From contig CAYTTQ010000003.1 of NCBI GenBank assembly GCA_964440795.1, forward strand, positions 1 through 64,000: a DNA stretch of 64,000 nucleotides, in the 5' to 3' direction. The translations under genes were made by a program, and so were the position numbers. The DNA is from C00003060 sp964440795 (GTDB lineage Bacteria; Desulfobacterota; Desulfobacteria; Desulfobacterales; C00003060). Below, piece by piece: positions 37,208 to 46,217 of this stretch; position 1 is the first letter of the stretch; the number at the start of each line of letters is the position of its first letter. Under the pieces are notes generated by a model, which saw only the letters and a program-made list of their open reading frames with translations, searched no databases and had not been told where the DNA came from.

Positions 37208-38020
37208 ATGCGGCTGACGACTCTGGTGGAAAACAAGGCGTCCCGGCCGGGCCTTTGTGCGGAACACGGTCTGAGTGTACTTGTGCAAAACGGTACGGAG
37301 CGCCTGCTTTTTGACACCGGGCAAACGGACTGCCTGATTCACAATTTAAAGGCCTTGCGTATCGATCCGGCGGGGATTGACCGGGTGGTCTTGAGCCACG
37401 GGCACTATGACCACGCCGGCGGTCTGCTTTCTTTGTGTGCCTTTACCCATCCGGTCGTATACGCCCATCCGGAGATCTTTAGACGTCGGTATGCCGCCAA
37501 AGGGCAACTGCGCTACATCGGCATAAAGAAACGCCATTTCTACGAGCAACAGGGGGTGCGATTCGTTTTAAGCGATCAACCGACGGAAGTGATTGCCGAT
37601 GTTCACACCACGGGGTATGAAACGATGGCCACTCCCTTTGAGGTGGTGGACAAAGGGTTTGTCTACCAAACGGATAACGGATATGAAAAAGACAACGTCC
37701 CCGATGACCAAAGCCTGGTGCTGCATACACCGCGGGGTCTGTTTGTCCTATTTGGATGTGCCCATCGGGGTATCATTAACATTATGCGGCAGAGCGAACA
37801 GCGCTTTGGCAAGAAGGTCTTCGGGTTTATGGGCGGTACGCATTTGGGGGCGGCCGAGGAAGATCAAGTTCGTCCGACCATTGATGCCTTGAAGACCATG
37901 GATTTGGAGATTGTCGCCCCCCTGCATTGTACGGGAACGGCGGTCACCGCCAGATTGGCCGGGGAATTCGGGGATCGTTTTATGTCCCTCAATGGGGGAA
38001 GTGCCATAGAGGTGGGCTAG
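37208..38020 (+). CDS. Metallo-beta-lactamase-fold protein, 7,8-dihydropterin synthase-like
   Basis: A 270-residue MBL-fold protein with the HGHYDHAGGL metal motif near residue 65 and GCAHRGIINI near 180, the arrangement found in the archaeal dihydropterin/beta-ribofuranosylaminobenzene-phosphate synthase-like family. The opening LTTLVENKAS, with GLSVLV soon after, is characteristic of that group. The start is ATG 37208, directly after AGGTGG, which overlaps the end of the previous gene; 13 codons further upstream in frame are unlikely to be used. It is probably co-transcribed with the preceding MBL gene and maybe with glnS, 98 nt downstream. The substrate cannot be deduced. Confidence 0.82.
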   Translation: MRLTTLVENKASRPGLCAEHGLSVLVQNGTERLLFDTGQTDCLIHNLKALRIDPAGIDRVVLSHGHYDHAGGLLSLCAFTHPVVYAHPEIFRRRYAAKGQLRYIGIKKRHFYEQQGVRFVLSDQPTEVIADVHTTGYETMATPFEVVDKGFVYQTDNGYEKDNVPDDQSLVLHTPRGLFVLFGCAHRGIINIMRQSEQRFGKKVFGFMGGTHLGAAEEDQVRPTIDALKTMDLEIVAPLHCTGTAVTARLAGEFGDRFMSLNGGSAIEVG

Positions 38021-38118
38021 AGTGAGAAGGGCCTTGAGGAGATGACGTTGTACCGAGACGATCCGATCGGCGGCGGGAAACCTGTTTTAAGGCCGGGTTT
38101 AAGGGGGATATTTTCAAT

Positions 38119-39813
38119 ATGACGGAAAAAGGCGGACCACCGACGGACTTTATTCGGGCCATTATCGCCGAAGACCTGAAAGCAAACAAGAACCAAGGCC
38201 GAGTAATCACCCGATTCCCGCCGGAACCCAACGGATATCTCCACATGGGGCATGCCAAGTCCATCTGCTTGAATTTCAGCCTGGCCAGAGAAAATGGGGG
38301 GGTCTGCCACCTTCGCTTCGACGATACGAATCCGATCAAGGAAGAACAAGAGTACATCGATTCCATCAAAGAGGACGTGCGGTGGTTGGGTTTTGATTGG
38401 GGCCGCCATCTTTACTACGCGTCGGACTACTTCGAGAGACTGCATACCTATGCAATCGCCTTGATCAAGGCCGGAATGGCCTATGTGGACAGTCTGAGTT
38501 CCGAAGAGATTCGGGCCTATCGCGGCACCCTCACCGAACCGGGCAAGGAAAGCCCTTATCGGGATCGTTCGGTGGAAGAAAATCTGAAGCTCTTCGATGC
38601 CATGCGGGCGGGCGAATTTCCCGAGGGTGCCCATGTCCTTCGGGCCAAAATCGATATGGCGTCTCCCAACCTAACCATGCGGGATCCCACTATGTATCGG
38701 ATTCGCCATACCGCCCACCACCGAACCGGCGATGCATGGTGCATCTATCCCATGTATGACTTTGCTCACTGCTTGTCCGATTCGATAGAAGGAATTACGC
38801 ACTCCGTGTGTACGTTGGAGTTTGAGGGGAATCGGCCGTTGTACGACTGGTTCCTCGATCAGCTTCAGGTCCACCATCCCCAGCAAATTGAATTCGCTCG
38901 ATTGAACTTAAGCCATACGGTGTTGAGTAAGCGGAAACTGATCACCCTGGTCAAAGAGGGCCATGTGACCGGCTGGGACGATCCGAGAATGCCGACCCTG
39001 TCCGGCGTTCGTCGCCGGGGATATACCCCCGAGACCATCCGGACCTTTTGCGACAAAATCGGGGTGGCCAAAAGAGACAGCATGGTGGATGTGGCCTTAT
39101 TGGAGCACTGTCTGCGGGAAGACCTCAACAAACGGGTACCTCGGGTCATGACGGTTCTGCGGCCCCTCCGGGTGATCATCGACAATTATCCCGAGGGCGG
39201 GGAAGAATTACTGGAGGCGGAGAACAGCCCGGAAGACCCGGAAATGGGGACGCGGCAAATTCCCTTTTCCCGGGAGATCTACATTGAGCAAGAGGATTTT
39301 CTGGAAGATCCGCCCAAAAAGTTTTTTCGCCTGGCGCCGGGCCGAGAGGTTCGGTTGAAGCACGCCTATTATATCACCTGTGTCGATGTGGTCAGGGATG
39401 AACAAAGCGGTGAGGTCACGGCACTGCACTGTACCTATGATCCGAAAACCCGGGGAGGTTGGTCCCAGGATGGTCGAAAGGTCAAGGGGACGCTGCACTG
39501 GGTATCCGTTCCCCACGCGGCCAAAGCGGAAGTGCGGCTTTATGACCACTTGTTTGTCAAAGAACATCCCGGCGATGCACCGGAAGGACGGGATTTTACC
39601 GCCAACCTGAACCCCCGGTCACTGATCACGTTGACGGAATGTCGGGTGGAGCCCGGTTTGGCCCGGTCCGAACCGGGATCTCGCTATCAGTTTTTGCGCC
39701 AAGGGTATTTCTGCGTGGATAAGGACTCGGTTCCCCACCGGCCGGTGTTTAATCGCACCGTTACCCTGCGCGACACATGGGCGAAGATACAAAAGGCCCA
39801 GAAGAAAGGTTAG
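38119..39813 (+). CDS. glnS: Glutaminyl-tRNA synthetase
   Basis: GlnRS charges tRNA-Gln directly. The 564-residue protein carries the class I HIGH motif as PNGYLHMGHAKS near residue 38, KMSKS variant VLSKRKL near 272, and the C-terminal beta-barrel anticodon-binding domain (about 340-550). The segment RFDDTNPIKEEQEYIDSI near 72 is typical and distinguishes it from GluRS. The ATG at 38119 follows GGGGGATATTTTCA. Having GlnRS means the organism need not rely on the GatCAB amidation route for Gln-tRNA, although both may coexist. Confidence 0.96.
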   Translation: MTEKGGPPTDFIRAIIAEDLKANKNQGRVITRFPPEPNGYLHMGHAKSICLNFSLARENGGVCHLRFDDTNPIKEEQEYIDSIKEDVRWLGFDWGRHLYYASDYFERLHTYAIALIKAGMAYVDSLSSEEIRAYRGTLTEPGKESPYRDRSVEENLKLFDAMRAGEFPEGAHVLRAKIDMASPNLTMRDPTMYRIRHTAHHRTGDAWCIYPMYDFAHCLSDSIEGITHSVCTLEFEGNRPLYDWFLDQLQVHHPQQIEFARLNLSHTVLSKRKLITLVKEGHVTGWDDPRMPTLSGVRRRGYTPETIRTFCDKIGVAKRDSMVDVALLEHCLREDLNKRVPRVMTVLRPLRVIIDNYPEGGEELLEAENSPEDPEMGTRQIPFSREIYIEQEDFLEDPPKKFFRLAPGREVRLKHAYYITCVDVVRDEQSGEVTALHCTYDPKTRGGWSQDGRKVKGTLHWVSVPHAAKAEVRLYDHLFVKEHPGDAPEGRDFTANLNPRSLITLTECRVEPGLARSEPGSRYQFLRQGYFCVDKDSVPHRPVFNRTVTLRDTWAKIQKAQKKG

Positions 39814-39859
39814 GGCGTGTCACCGATCGGTGTATGACCCGGCGGAAATACGCCTGTCT

Positions 39860-40657
39860 TCATGTTTCCATTTCTTTCGGGCGACGTCCAACGTCCATTT
39901 CCAGTAGGTCCTGGGCGAGAACCAGCGGGCCTGCATAGGTCTTGCGGCACTGGGCGGCCACATCGACGGCGTCGCACTCGGGATAGAAGTGAGTCAAGAC
40001 CAGTTTTCCCACGTCGGCCGCCGTGGCGATTTCACCTGCCAAGGAGGGGGTGAGGTGCCCGGGAACCTTTTGGTCGTCAGGCAGGGCCGATTCACAAATC
40101 AGCAGGTCGGTATCTTTGGCCAAGCGGATGAGATTGTCGCACATGTCCGTATCTCCCGAATAGACCATCGAGGTGCCGTCCGCTGCGGTGAGCCGATAAG
40201 CCAGACTTTCTTCCGTGTGATTCATGGGAAGACTGTCTATCTCAAATTCCGGGAATTCCAAGTGATCGGGGCCGCTGTTGTCGAGTTCCACGATATTCAA
40301 TAGTTCCTGGGCCACTTCGATCCATTGGCCGTATGCCGACCGTAGATTGTCATAGAAGCTGCCGAATCCCTCGGCGGCCATTACGGAAAGCGGGATACGA
40401 CGACGGCTTTGCGGGTACTTTGTGGCAAACAGCAAAGAGACGAATTCGCCCGTGTGATCGGGATGAAGGTGGCTGTAAAACAGATGGGATATCATGTCTA
40501 TGGTCACGCCGGCCTCCAGGAGGCGTCGCATGGTGCCGGCCCCGGAGTCGAACAATACCCGGGCAGTGTCTACCTTGGTGAGTACGGCGCAACTGCTCCG
40601 CTTCAAAGAGGGGACGCACGTTCCGGATCCCAAGATGGTTACCTTTATCCTACCCAT
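39860..40657 (-). CDS. Metallo-beta-lactamase-fold hydrolase, ribonuclease Z-like
   Basis: A 265-residue MBL-fold protein with the tRNase Z style opening (VTILGSGTCVPSLKRSS), the metal motif FYSHLHPDHTGEF near residue 60, SLPMNHTEESLAYRL near 145, MVYSGDTDMCDNL near 165 and a final LTHFYPE near 222. The flexible arm of true tRNase Z is not obvious, so it may be another phosphodiesterase of the same fold. It converges with glnS. The DUF3786 gene lies 13 nt upstream on the same strand and is likely co-transcribed. Confidence 0.82.
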   Translation of the reverse strand: MGRIKVTILGSGTCVPSLKRSSCAVLTKVDTARVLFDSGAGTMRRLLEAGVTIDMISHLFYSHLHPDHTGEFVSLLFATKYPQSRRRIPLSVMAAEGFGSFYDNLRSAYGQWIEVAQELLNIVELDNSGPDHLEFPEFEIDSLPMNHTEESLAYRLTAADGTSMVYSGDTDMCDNLIRLAKDTDLLICESALPDDQKVPGHLTPSLAGEIATAADVGKLVLTHFYPECDAVDVAAQCRKTYAGPLVLAQDLLEMDVGRRPKEMET

Positions 40658-40670
40658 ACCTTAACCCCAT

Positions 40671-41321
40671 TCAAGCCGGTCCAAGCGATTGGCGGTATTT
40701 ACCGGCGATTTTCAGGACGCGATAGACGGTTGCCCCGGCGATGTAGGCGATGTCTTCCGTGCCCAGATAAGACGAAATGGAAGCATCGAAATAGACATTG
40801 CCTTCCGCCGGGAATTCAGTGTCTCCTTCCCATAAGCAAAGAACCACCGGTACCCTGGGCAGAGAAGGCACGCGGAGCGCCACATCCCCCGGCGCCGTTT
40901 CCATTCGGCCCAATTGGCGGGCCACGTGTGAGAGGGCCTCGGGCCTTTCAGCCAAAGTCTTTACAAGCGGAGAGATCGCCCGTTTCACGAAGGACGGGTA
41001 GTAGAATGTACCCGAGGGAACTTCTCGGAAGCTGATCCACCGGGTTTCCATGGGAGCGCCCGTTGCCTCGGTCAGATAGTGAAGGAGGAGGACCTGATCG
41101 GGAAGGGACAATGGCGTATCCGCTGGTTCGAAGGCGATATTGTCTTTTGTTACCTGCAGCCGGTATGTCCGTCCCAAATAAGAGATCGGCACCCGCTGTT
41201 CGGTCGCCGAAATCTGGTGCAGGTCAACCCCGGCGTTGTGACAACACCGCTTGATGTCCCGTTCTTTCAAGGTTTCCACGGCGAGCCTGCGAGCTTCCCT
41301 ATAATCGTCGGGTGTGGGCAT
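40671..41321 (-). CDS. DUF3786 domain-containing protein
   Basis: A 216-residue cytoplasmic protein that matches the DUF3786 pattern: opening YREARRLAVETLKERDI, then CCHNAGV, a YLGRTYRL strand, LLLHYLTEATGAP near 82, and the ending VPVVLCLWEGDTEFPAEGNVYFD with an aspartate-rich loop. DUF3786 proteins occur mainly in anaerobic delta-proteobacteria, clostridia and methanogens, often near corrinoid or C1 genes; no such genes are adjacent here. Biochemical role unknown. The ATG at 41321 is the only good start. Confidence 0.8.
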   Translation of the reverse strand: MPTPDDYREARRLAVETLKERDIKRCCHNAGVDLHQISATEQRVPISYLGRTYRLQVTKDNIAFEPADTPLSLPDQVLLLHYLTEATGAPMETRWISFREVPSGTFYYPSFVKRAISPLVKTLAERPEALSHVARQLGRMETAPGDVALRVPSLPRVPVVLCLWEGDTEFPAEGNVYFDASISSYLGTEDIAYIAGATVYRVLKIAGKYRQSLGPA

Positions 41322-41439
41322 ATCCCTATAGCGGTTTCTTCTTGGTGTCCGATCGGATATTCGAATTGAGTTTCATCCATTCTTGCGTTAAATTGGAGAT
41401 TCGTCAAGCGTGGAAATGATTTTTGAAGGAAGGAAGCCG

Positions 41440-42216
41440 ATGGTAAATACAAAATGGATATATGTGGTGTTGGCAATCCTGTTTTTGGCGAGTTTTATGG
41501 GGGGAGACCGAACCGTAGCGGGTCAAGCGGGGGACGAGGAGGTCGTGGTGGCGGATTTTTCCGGAATCGAATCCGGTTCCTTTCCTTCCGGGTGGAAAGC
41601 GGTATGGGCTCGGGACGCCTCGGCTGAAGACATTTATAGCGTGGTAAAAGAGGATGACAACGCTTACCTCAAAGCCGTTGCCGACAAGAGTGATATTCTT
41701 GTTGCCAAGGAGTTTACCTACGACCTGCAGGTATATCCCTTCCTGAAATGGTCTTGGCGGGCAGAGGTCCTTCCCGAGGGAGCGGATGAGCGGGAGAAAG
41801 ACACAGGAGACAGTGGAGCCGGTGTCTACGTCGTCTTTCCGGGCCTGTTCAGGCCGGAAAATATCAAATACGTTTGGAGTTCGTGTTTGCCGGTGGGAAC
41901 AACCCTCGAGAGCCCCTATAACAGCAAGACCAAGATCGTGGTACTTAGAAATCGTTCTACGTCGCTGGGCAAATGGGTGTCGGAAGAGGTCAACGTATAC
42001 GAAGATTACAAACGGCTTTTTGATGGAGAACCCGGAGAGGTGCAGGCCATTGCCATTATGTCCGATTCGAACGATACCGAATCCAAGGCCGTGGCTCACT
42101 ATGATGACATCCGCATCAGCAAATCCGGTTCGGAAGAAAAGGCGGAGGAAAGACCATCTGGGGAAGACTCTGTAGACGAACCTCAGCCCGCCGGAATGCC
42201 CGGTGCTTCCAAATGA
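41440..42216 (+). CDS. DUF3047 exported protein
   Basis: A 258-residue secreted protein with a signal peptide (IYVVLAILFLASFMGGDRTVAG) immediately after ATG 41440, which follows GAAGGAAGGAAG; an ATG 30 nt upstream is less likely. The mature part begins VVVADFSGIESGSFPSGWK and continues FLKWSWRAEVLPEGADE and VYVVFPGLF, the DUF3047 signature, and ends with an acidic, proline-containing tail (about 235-258). The domain probably has a jelly-roll/carbohydrate-binding-like fold, but the role is unknown. A Yip1-like membrane gene follows on the same strand. Confidence 0.78.
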   Translation: MVNTKWIYVVLAILFLASFMGGDRTVAGQAGDEEVVVADFSGIESGSFPSGWKAVWARDASAEDIYSVVKEDDNAYLKAVADKSDILVAKEFTYDLQVYPFLKWSWRAEVLPEGADEREKDTGDSGAGVYVVFPGLFRPENIKYVWSSCLPVGTTLESPYNSKTKIVVLRNRSTSLGKWVSEEVNVYEDYKRLFDGEPGEVQAIAIMSDSNDTESKAVAHYDDIRISKSGSEEKAEERPSGEDSVDEPQPAGMPGASK

Positions 42217-42265
42217 CCGTTGGCCGTGTCTGTGGAATCCCTGAGGCTGGACAAGAGAGGCGCAG

Positions 42266-42802
42266 ATGATACAAGACGACGGGTCGACTCCTGGACCGGG
42301 AGGCTTGCATTATTACGCGAGGTTGGCGATTGAAACGGTGAGGTTGAACCGATCGGCCATGGCGGTCGCTTCGGGAGACCGAGGGGCGCTGGTGTTCGGA
42401 CTGGCGGCTACCGCCGTGGGCAATGGTTTCAGCGTCCTTTTTTACTCAGGGTGGCAGGGAATCGCCTTGTTTGCGTGCTTTTCGGTGGCCACAGTCGTTT
42501 TCTTTTCTGCCTTCGTTCATCTTTTTGCCGGATACACGAAAGGGAAAGCCGAGTTCATGGGTATCATGCGCATCGTCGCGCTGAGCGGGATTATTGATTG
42601 GTTGGCCGTCATTCCCTTTGCCGCCTTACTCGTCACTTTGTGGAGCGTCGTCATCGCCGTGGTCGGGGTTCAGGAGGTCTACGGGCTCAGTAGGGGCCGC
42701 GCCGTCTTGTGCGTGATGATATCCGCATGTGCCCTATGGATTATCACCGTGGCATTGTTTTCCGGCCCATTGGCTCAGTGGTACGAAATTCCGGGAGGAT
42801 AG
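42266..42802 (+). CDS. Yip1-family membrane protein
   Basis: A 178-residue protein with about five hydrophobic segments between residues 45 and 175 and the Yip1 pattern (a Gly-rich GLHYYARLAIETVRL N-terminus, then FSAFVHLFAGYTKGKAEFMGIMRIVAL). The bacterial Yip1 domain is found in small multi-span proteins of uncertain role. The ATG at 42266 has GAGAGGCGCAG before it. It ends 6 nt before the small regulator gene at 42809, so the two are probably co-transcribed. Confidence 0.72.
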   Translation: MIQDDGSTPGPGGLHYYARLAIETVRLNRSAMAVASGDRGALVFGLAATAVGNGFSVLFYSGWQGIALFACFSVATVVFFSAFVHLFAGYTKGKAEFMGIMRIVALSGIIDWLAVIPFAALLVTLWSVVIAVVGVQEVYGLSRGRAVLCVMISACALWIITVALFSGPLAQWYEIPGG

Positions 42803-42808
42803 ACCGGG

Positions 42809-43096
42809 GTGACAACAATTCGAAAACAGATGATGCACTTGCTTTCCGAAAACCGGTATCGTGCCAAGGAAATTTCTCAAGCGCTCGGCATTCCTGAAAA
42901 AGAGGTATCGGATCACCTACGTCACATTGCCCTCACCGTCGGTCGTCTCGGGCGGAAGCTTTCGATTGAGCCCGCCATGTGCCTGTCTTGTGAATATCTG
43001 TTTAGGGACCGAAAGCGACTTAGCAAGCCCGGGAAGTGCCCGAGGTGCAAAGGGCAACACATTAGAGAACCGCGATATCATATCTGTGAACGGTGA
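42809..43096 (+). CDS. Small winged-helix/zinc-ribbon regulator
   Basis: A 95-residue protein with a GTG start. The N-terminal half (IRKQMMHLLSENRYRAKEIS, then EVSDHLRHIA) is a winged helix of the ArsR/MarR kind; the C-terminal half carries a four-cysteine site, CLSCEY then CPRCKG, typical of a zinc ribbon. This combination is common in archaea-like transcriptional regulators found in anaerobes. It follows the Yip1-like gene closely and precedes an MFS gene by 58 nt, which might be its target. Confidence 0.75.
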   Translation: MTTIRKQMMHLLSENRYRAKEISQALGIPEKEVSDHLRHIALTVGRLGRKLSIEPAMCLSCEYLFRDRKRLSKPGKCPRCKGQHIREPRYHICER

Positions 43097-43154
43097 ATCA
43101 CCGATGAACCCGTCTTTGCTTCTTCCCTCCGCCCGTGTTACATAGAAACGCCAA

Positions 43155-44516
43155 GTGAAACAGCAGACTGCAAAATCGCCTTTCCGGCAGTGGCTGGACG
43201 CCTGTCGGGTCTACACGGACCGACGGGTTCTATCCCTCCTTTTTTTCGGATTCTCCAGCGGCTTGCCCCTGGCACTGACCTTCGGCACCCTCAGTTTGTG
43301 GTTGGCGGAAGTCGGCGTGTCCAAGACCACCATCGGTTTATTTGCCCTTATGGGCGTTCCTTATACATTTAAGTTCCTATGGGCTCCGGTAATCGACCGG
43401 ACATCCCTGCCCTATCTGGGCCCCCGGCTGGGGCGTAGGAGAAGTTGGGCCATCGTGACCCAACTGGCCCTAATGATAACGATCACCGGCTTGGGGGCTA
43501 CGGACCCGGTGGCACAGCCGAGTTTGACGGCCCTGCTGGCGCTTCTCGTGGCCTTTTGTTCCGCCACTCAGGACATCGTTATCGATGCCTATCGCGTTGA
43601 GATTTTAGAAGTCGAACAATATGGCGCCGGTGCCGCCACCATCGTTTTGGGATACCGTCTTGGCATGTTGGTTTCAGGGGCCGGGGCTCTCTATGTCGCC
43701 ACATATGTCAGCTGGTTCGCCACGTACGGCTTGATGGCCCTCTTCATGTGTGTGGGCGTGGTTACCGTTCTGATAAACCCCGAACCGAAAGTGCGACGCA
43801 GTCAAGAATCGGTGGAACAAGAAAAGCGCATCGCCAGATACCTCGAAAAAAAGCCGCATCTTCAGGGAAGAGGCGGGCGAGTCCTTGCCTGGGTGTACGG
43901 CGCGGTAATCGGTCCCTTCGCCGAGTTCATGGGCAGGCGGGGATGGATGTTGGTTCTGCTTTTCATTCTCTTGTATAAGTTCGGAGATGCCCTGGCGGGG
44001 GTTATGGGAAACCCGTTTTACGTGGAACTCGGGTTTACCAAGATCCAAATCGCCAATATCAGTAAGGCCTTTGGTCTTGCGGCCACCATTTTCGGGGGCA
44101 TACTGGGTGGGGTCCTGGTCAGCCGAATCGGTATCATTAAGAGTTTGATCGTGTGCGGAATTCTCCAGATGGTGTCCAATCTGATGTTTGCGGTTCTGGC
44201 GGTAACGGGAAACGATCTGGCCATGCTTGCTGTTACCATTGCTGTGGAAAACCTGAGTGGGGGGATGGGCACCGCGGCGTTTGTGGCCTATCTGAGTAGT
44301 TTGTGTAACATTGCCTACACGGCAACCCAGTATGCGTTGCTTTCTTCATTTATGGCGTTTGGAAGAACCCTGCTCTCGTCGTCGGGTGGGTGGCTGGCCG
44401 ACCATATGGACTGGGTGAGCTTTTTTGTTCTTACCACCGGCGCGGCCCTTCCCGGATTGCTTCTGCTGTTGTGGATTACCAAGCGGTTTCCCCGTGTCTC
44501 TCCAAAACAGACCTGA
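43155..44516 (+). CDS. MFS permease of the AmpG/PAT family
   Basis: A 453-residue transporter with about 12 membrane segments. The N-terminal GFSSGLPLALTFGTLSLWL and the following GVPYTFKFLWAPVIDR are diagnostic of the AmpG (muropeptide import) and acetyl-CoA/PAT family. AmpG brings anhydromuropeptides from the periplasm into the cytoplasm for cell-wall recycling, which would suit a Gram-negative cell. It starts at GTG 43155. No ampD/nagZ genes are adjacent, so recycling is an inference from family membership. Confidence 0.85.
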   Translation: MKQQTAKSPFRQWLDACRVYTDRRVLSLLFFGFSSGLPLALTFGTLSLWLAEVGVSKTTIGLFALMGVPYTFKFLWAPVIDRTSLPYLGPRLGRRRSWAIVTQLALMITITGLGATDPVAQPSLTALLALLVAFCSATQDIVIDAYRVEILEVEQYGAGAATIVLGYRLGMLVSGAGALYVATYVSWFATYGLMALFMCVGVVTVLINPEPKVRRSQESVEQEKRIARYLEKKPHLQGRGGRVLAWVYGAVIGPFAEFMGRRGWMLVLLFILLYKFGDALAGVMGNPFYVELGFTKIQIANISKAFGLAATIFGGILGGVLVSRIGIIKSLIVCGILQMVSNLMFAVLAVTGNDLAMLAVTIAVENLSGGMGTAAFVAYLSSLCNIAYTATQYALLSSFMAFGRTLLSSSGGWLADHMDWVSFFVLTTGAALPGLLLLLWITKRFPRVSPKQT

Positions 44517-44809
44517 CGGCCGCTCATTTTGGTTCCCGGTCTTTATTGCAAAAGTGGTAGTCTTTTGTCGACCGGCCCCTTATTCTGGTCCAGTCCATGG
44601 GTCCACCTATCACGGGACACCATCCGGGGTCAACAAATTGACACCTTTGTTTGGCGGGCAGCAAACCAACCCCCCGCCTGCACGGGATATTACCGAAAAC
44701 TGCCCGATAATGTGAGGAAATTCCATGTGCAAGCCCGATCAGTCCGGACGGCACAGTTCATGCTACAAAGGCGATAGTACCGTGTCAAAAGGAAATAGGA
44801 GATCCAGGG

Positions 44810-46171
44810 ATGAAGGAGAATGTAGGGAGTGTGTTAGAACAAGGCGGCCTCCAAGCGTCGGGCTTGAGGCAAGGCCTTGTGGAAGAACCTGCGACCATTC
44901 CTACCTTTTCGGCCACCGGAGATACGGATCGAAAAGACGCCCAGGCAACGGCTCGGCGACTGAATATCCCGTACGTAGATCCATTGAGCGCCAATATCGA
45001 ACCCGGGGCCCTTGCCCTTTTGGATCCCGACGTGGCCAAACGGCGGGAGGTGTTGCCCATTCGAGTGGTGGATAATGTTCTCTTGGTCGCTATGGCCGTG
45101 CCGGAAGAACGGATCGCCGTCAAGAGTCTGGAACTTCTTACCGGGTGTAAAGTTCGACCTGCCGCAGCGCCGAAAAGTGCGATTGTGGAAGCCTTGCAGG
45201 AGGCCTACAAAAAACCGGATCCGGACAAGACCGCTCCCTCCGCCAAAAAATCAAAGACCGTGGGAAAAACCGACTCTCAAGCAGAGACCGGCGCGTTTTC
45301 CATTTCCGTGATTTCCAACAAGGGGGGGGTCGGAAAGACGCACTTTTCTATTAATATGGCCTGTGCCCTTGCTGACGCCGGGGCCAAGGTGTTGCTTATC
45401 GACGCGGATCTGGGAAGTGCTGATATCTCCAACAAACTGGGGATATTCCCCGAGCATCATCTGATGGACTTTTTGGAAAAAGACAAGGAAATGCAAGACC
45501 TGGTCTTCCCCAGTGAATTTGGTTTCGACCTGATTTGCGGCACCTATGGAGAGTTTAAACTCGCCAACTTGTACTATGCGCAAAAGGTAAAGTTCATTAA
45601 ACATTTTCAGAAAATAGCCGAACATTATGATTTTGCTGTTTTCGACCTTGGTGCCGGAATCGCCCGAACAGTGCTCGATTTCGCTCTCGGTGCGGACGCA
45701 ACGGTGATTGTGACGACCCCTCAAGACCTGATCAGCGGTTATGCCTGCGCCAAGGCCGGGTTCTGCCGTTACAAAGAGCTGGAAGAGAAGCTGGAAGGCA
45801 AACTGGACGGGTATGGTCCCACCTTCACATTTTCCCCCCTGATGGTAATCAACCAAACGAAGGACCTGGAGCAGGGGGTGAAGCTTTATGATTCGATTTG
45901 CAAAACCGCCGATAAGAATATCAATGCCAGCGAAGGACGATTTCTTATCAAACCGGAATATCTCGGTGCCATTCCGTACGATAAAGAAACCCTTCGCAAA
46001 GTGGAACAAACAAGAAAACCGGTGTTCCGCAATTTCCCTTATGTCAAGGTTTCACAGTGTATCCGCCACATGTCAAAACGCTTCTGCGATGCCGACGCGC
46101 CCTATGATCCGCGGGTTAAATATCGACACACCTTCCGACGTTTTCGAGCCATTTTGACTCAAAAGATGTGA
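44810..46171 (+). CDS. MinD/ParA-like ATPase with N-terminal T2SSE-N-like domain
   Basis: A 453-residue fusion. Residues about 45-133 (ARRLNIPYVDPLSANIEPGA, then VLPIRVVDNVLLVAMAVPEE) match the T2SSE_N/MshEN-like domain of secretion and pilus ATPases, which in some cases binds c-di-GMP. A lysine/proline linker leads to a MinD/FlhG-like ATPase: deviant Walker A SNKGGVGKTHFS at 169-180, switch DADLGSADISNKLG near 202, and DLGAGIARTVLDFALGAD near 290. The last 60 residues are basic. ATG 44810 follows GGAGATCC. Such ATPases position polar machines or regulate flagella and pili. Its partner is not adjacent, but a related MinD-like gene lies at 51573. Confidence 0.83.
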   Translation: MKENVGSVLEQGGLQASGLRQGLVEEPATIPTFSATGDTDRKDAQATARRLNIPYVDPLSANIEPGALALLDPDVAKRREVLPIRVVDNVLLVAMAVPEERIAVKSLELLTGCKVRPAAAPKSAIVEALQEAYKKPDPDKTAPSAKKSKTVGKTDSQAETGAFSISVISNKGGVGKTHFSINMACALADAGAKVLLIDADLGSADISNKLGIFPEHHLMDFLEKDKEMQDLVFPSEFGFDLICGTYGEFKLANLYYAQKVKFIKHFQKIAEHYDFAVFDLGAGIARTVLDFALGADATVIVTTPQDLISGYACAKAGFCRYKELEEKLEGKLDGYGPTFTFSPLMVINQTKDLEQGVKLYDSICKTADKNINASEGRFLIKPEYLGAIPYDKETLRKVEQTRKPVFRNFPYVKVSQCIRHMSKRFCDADAPYDPRVKYRHTFRRFRAILTQKM

Positions 46172-46217
46172 CCTGCTTTTCCCCCGCCCACCGGTAGGAG
46201 ATCTGTTTGTCGGCGGC

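Noticed and set aside
36415..37317. 300-codon open frame on the minus strand opposite the lactonase-like gene
   Set aside because: It lies almost entirely antisense to a well-supported MBL-fold gene with a strong Shine-Dalgarno, and it has no recognisable motif; high GC makes long shadow frames common.
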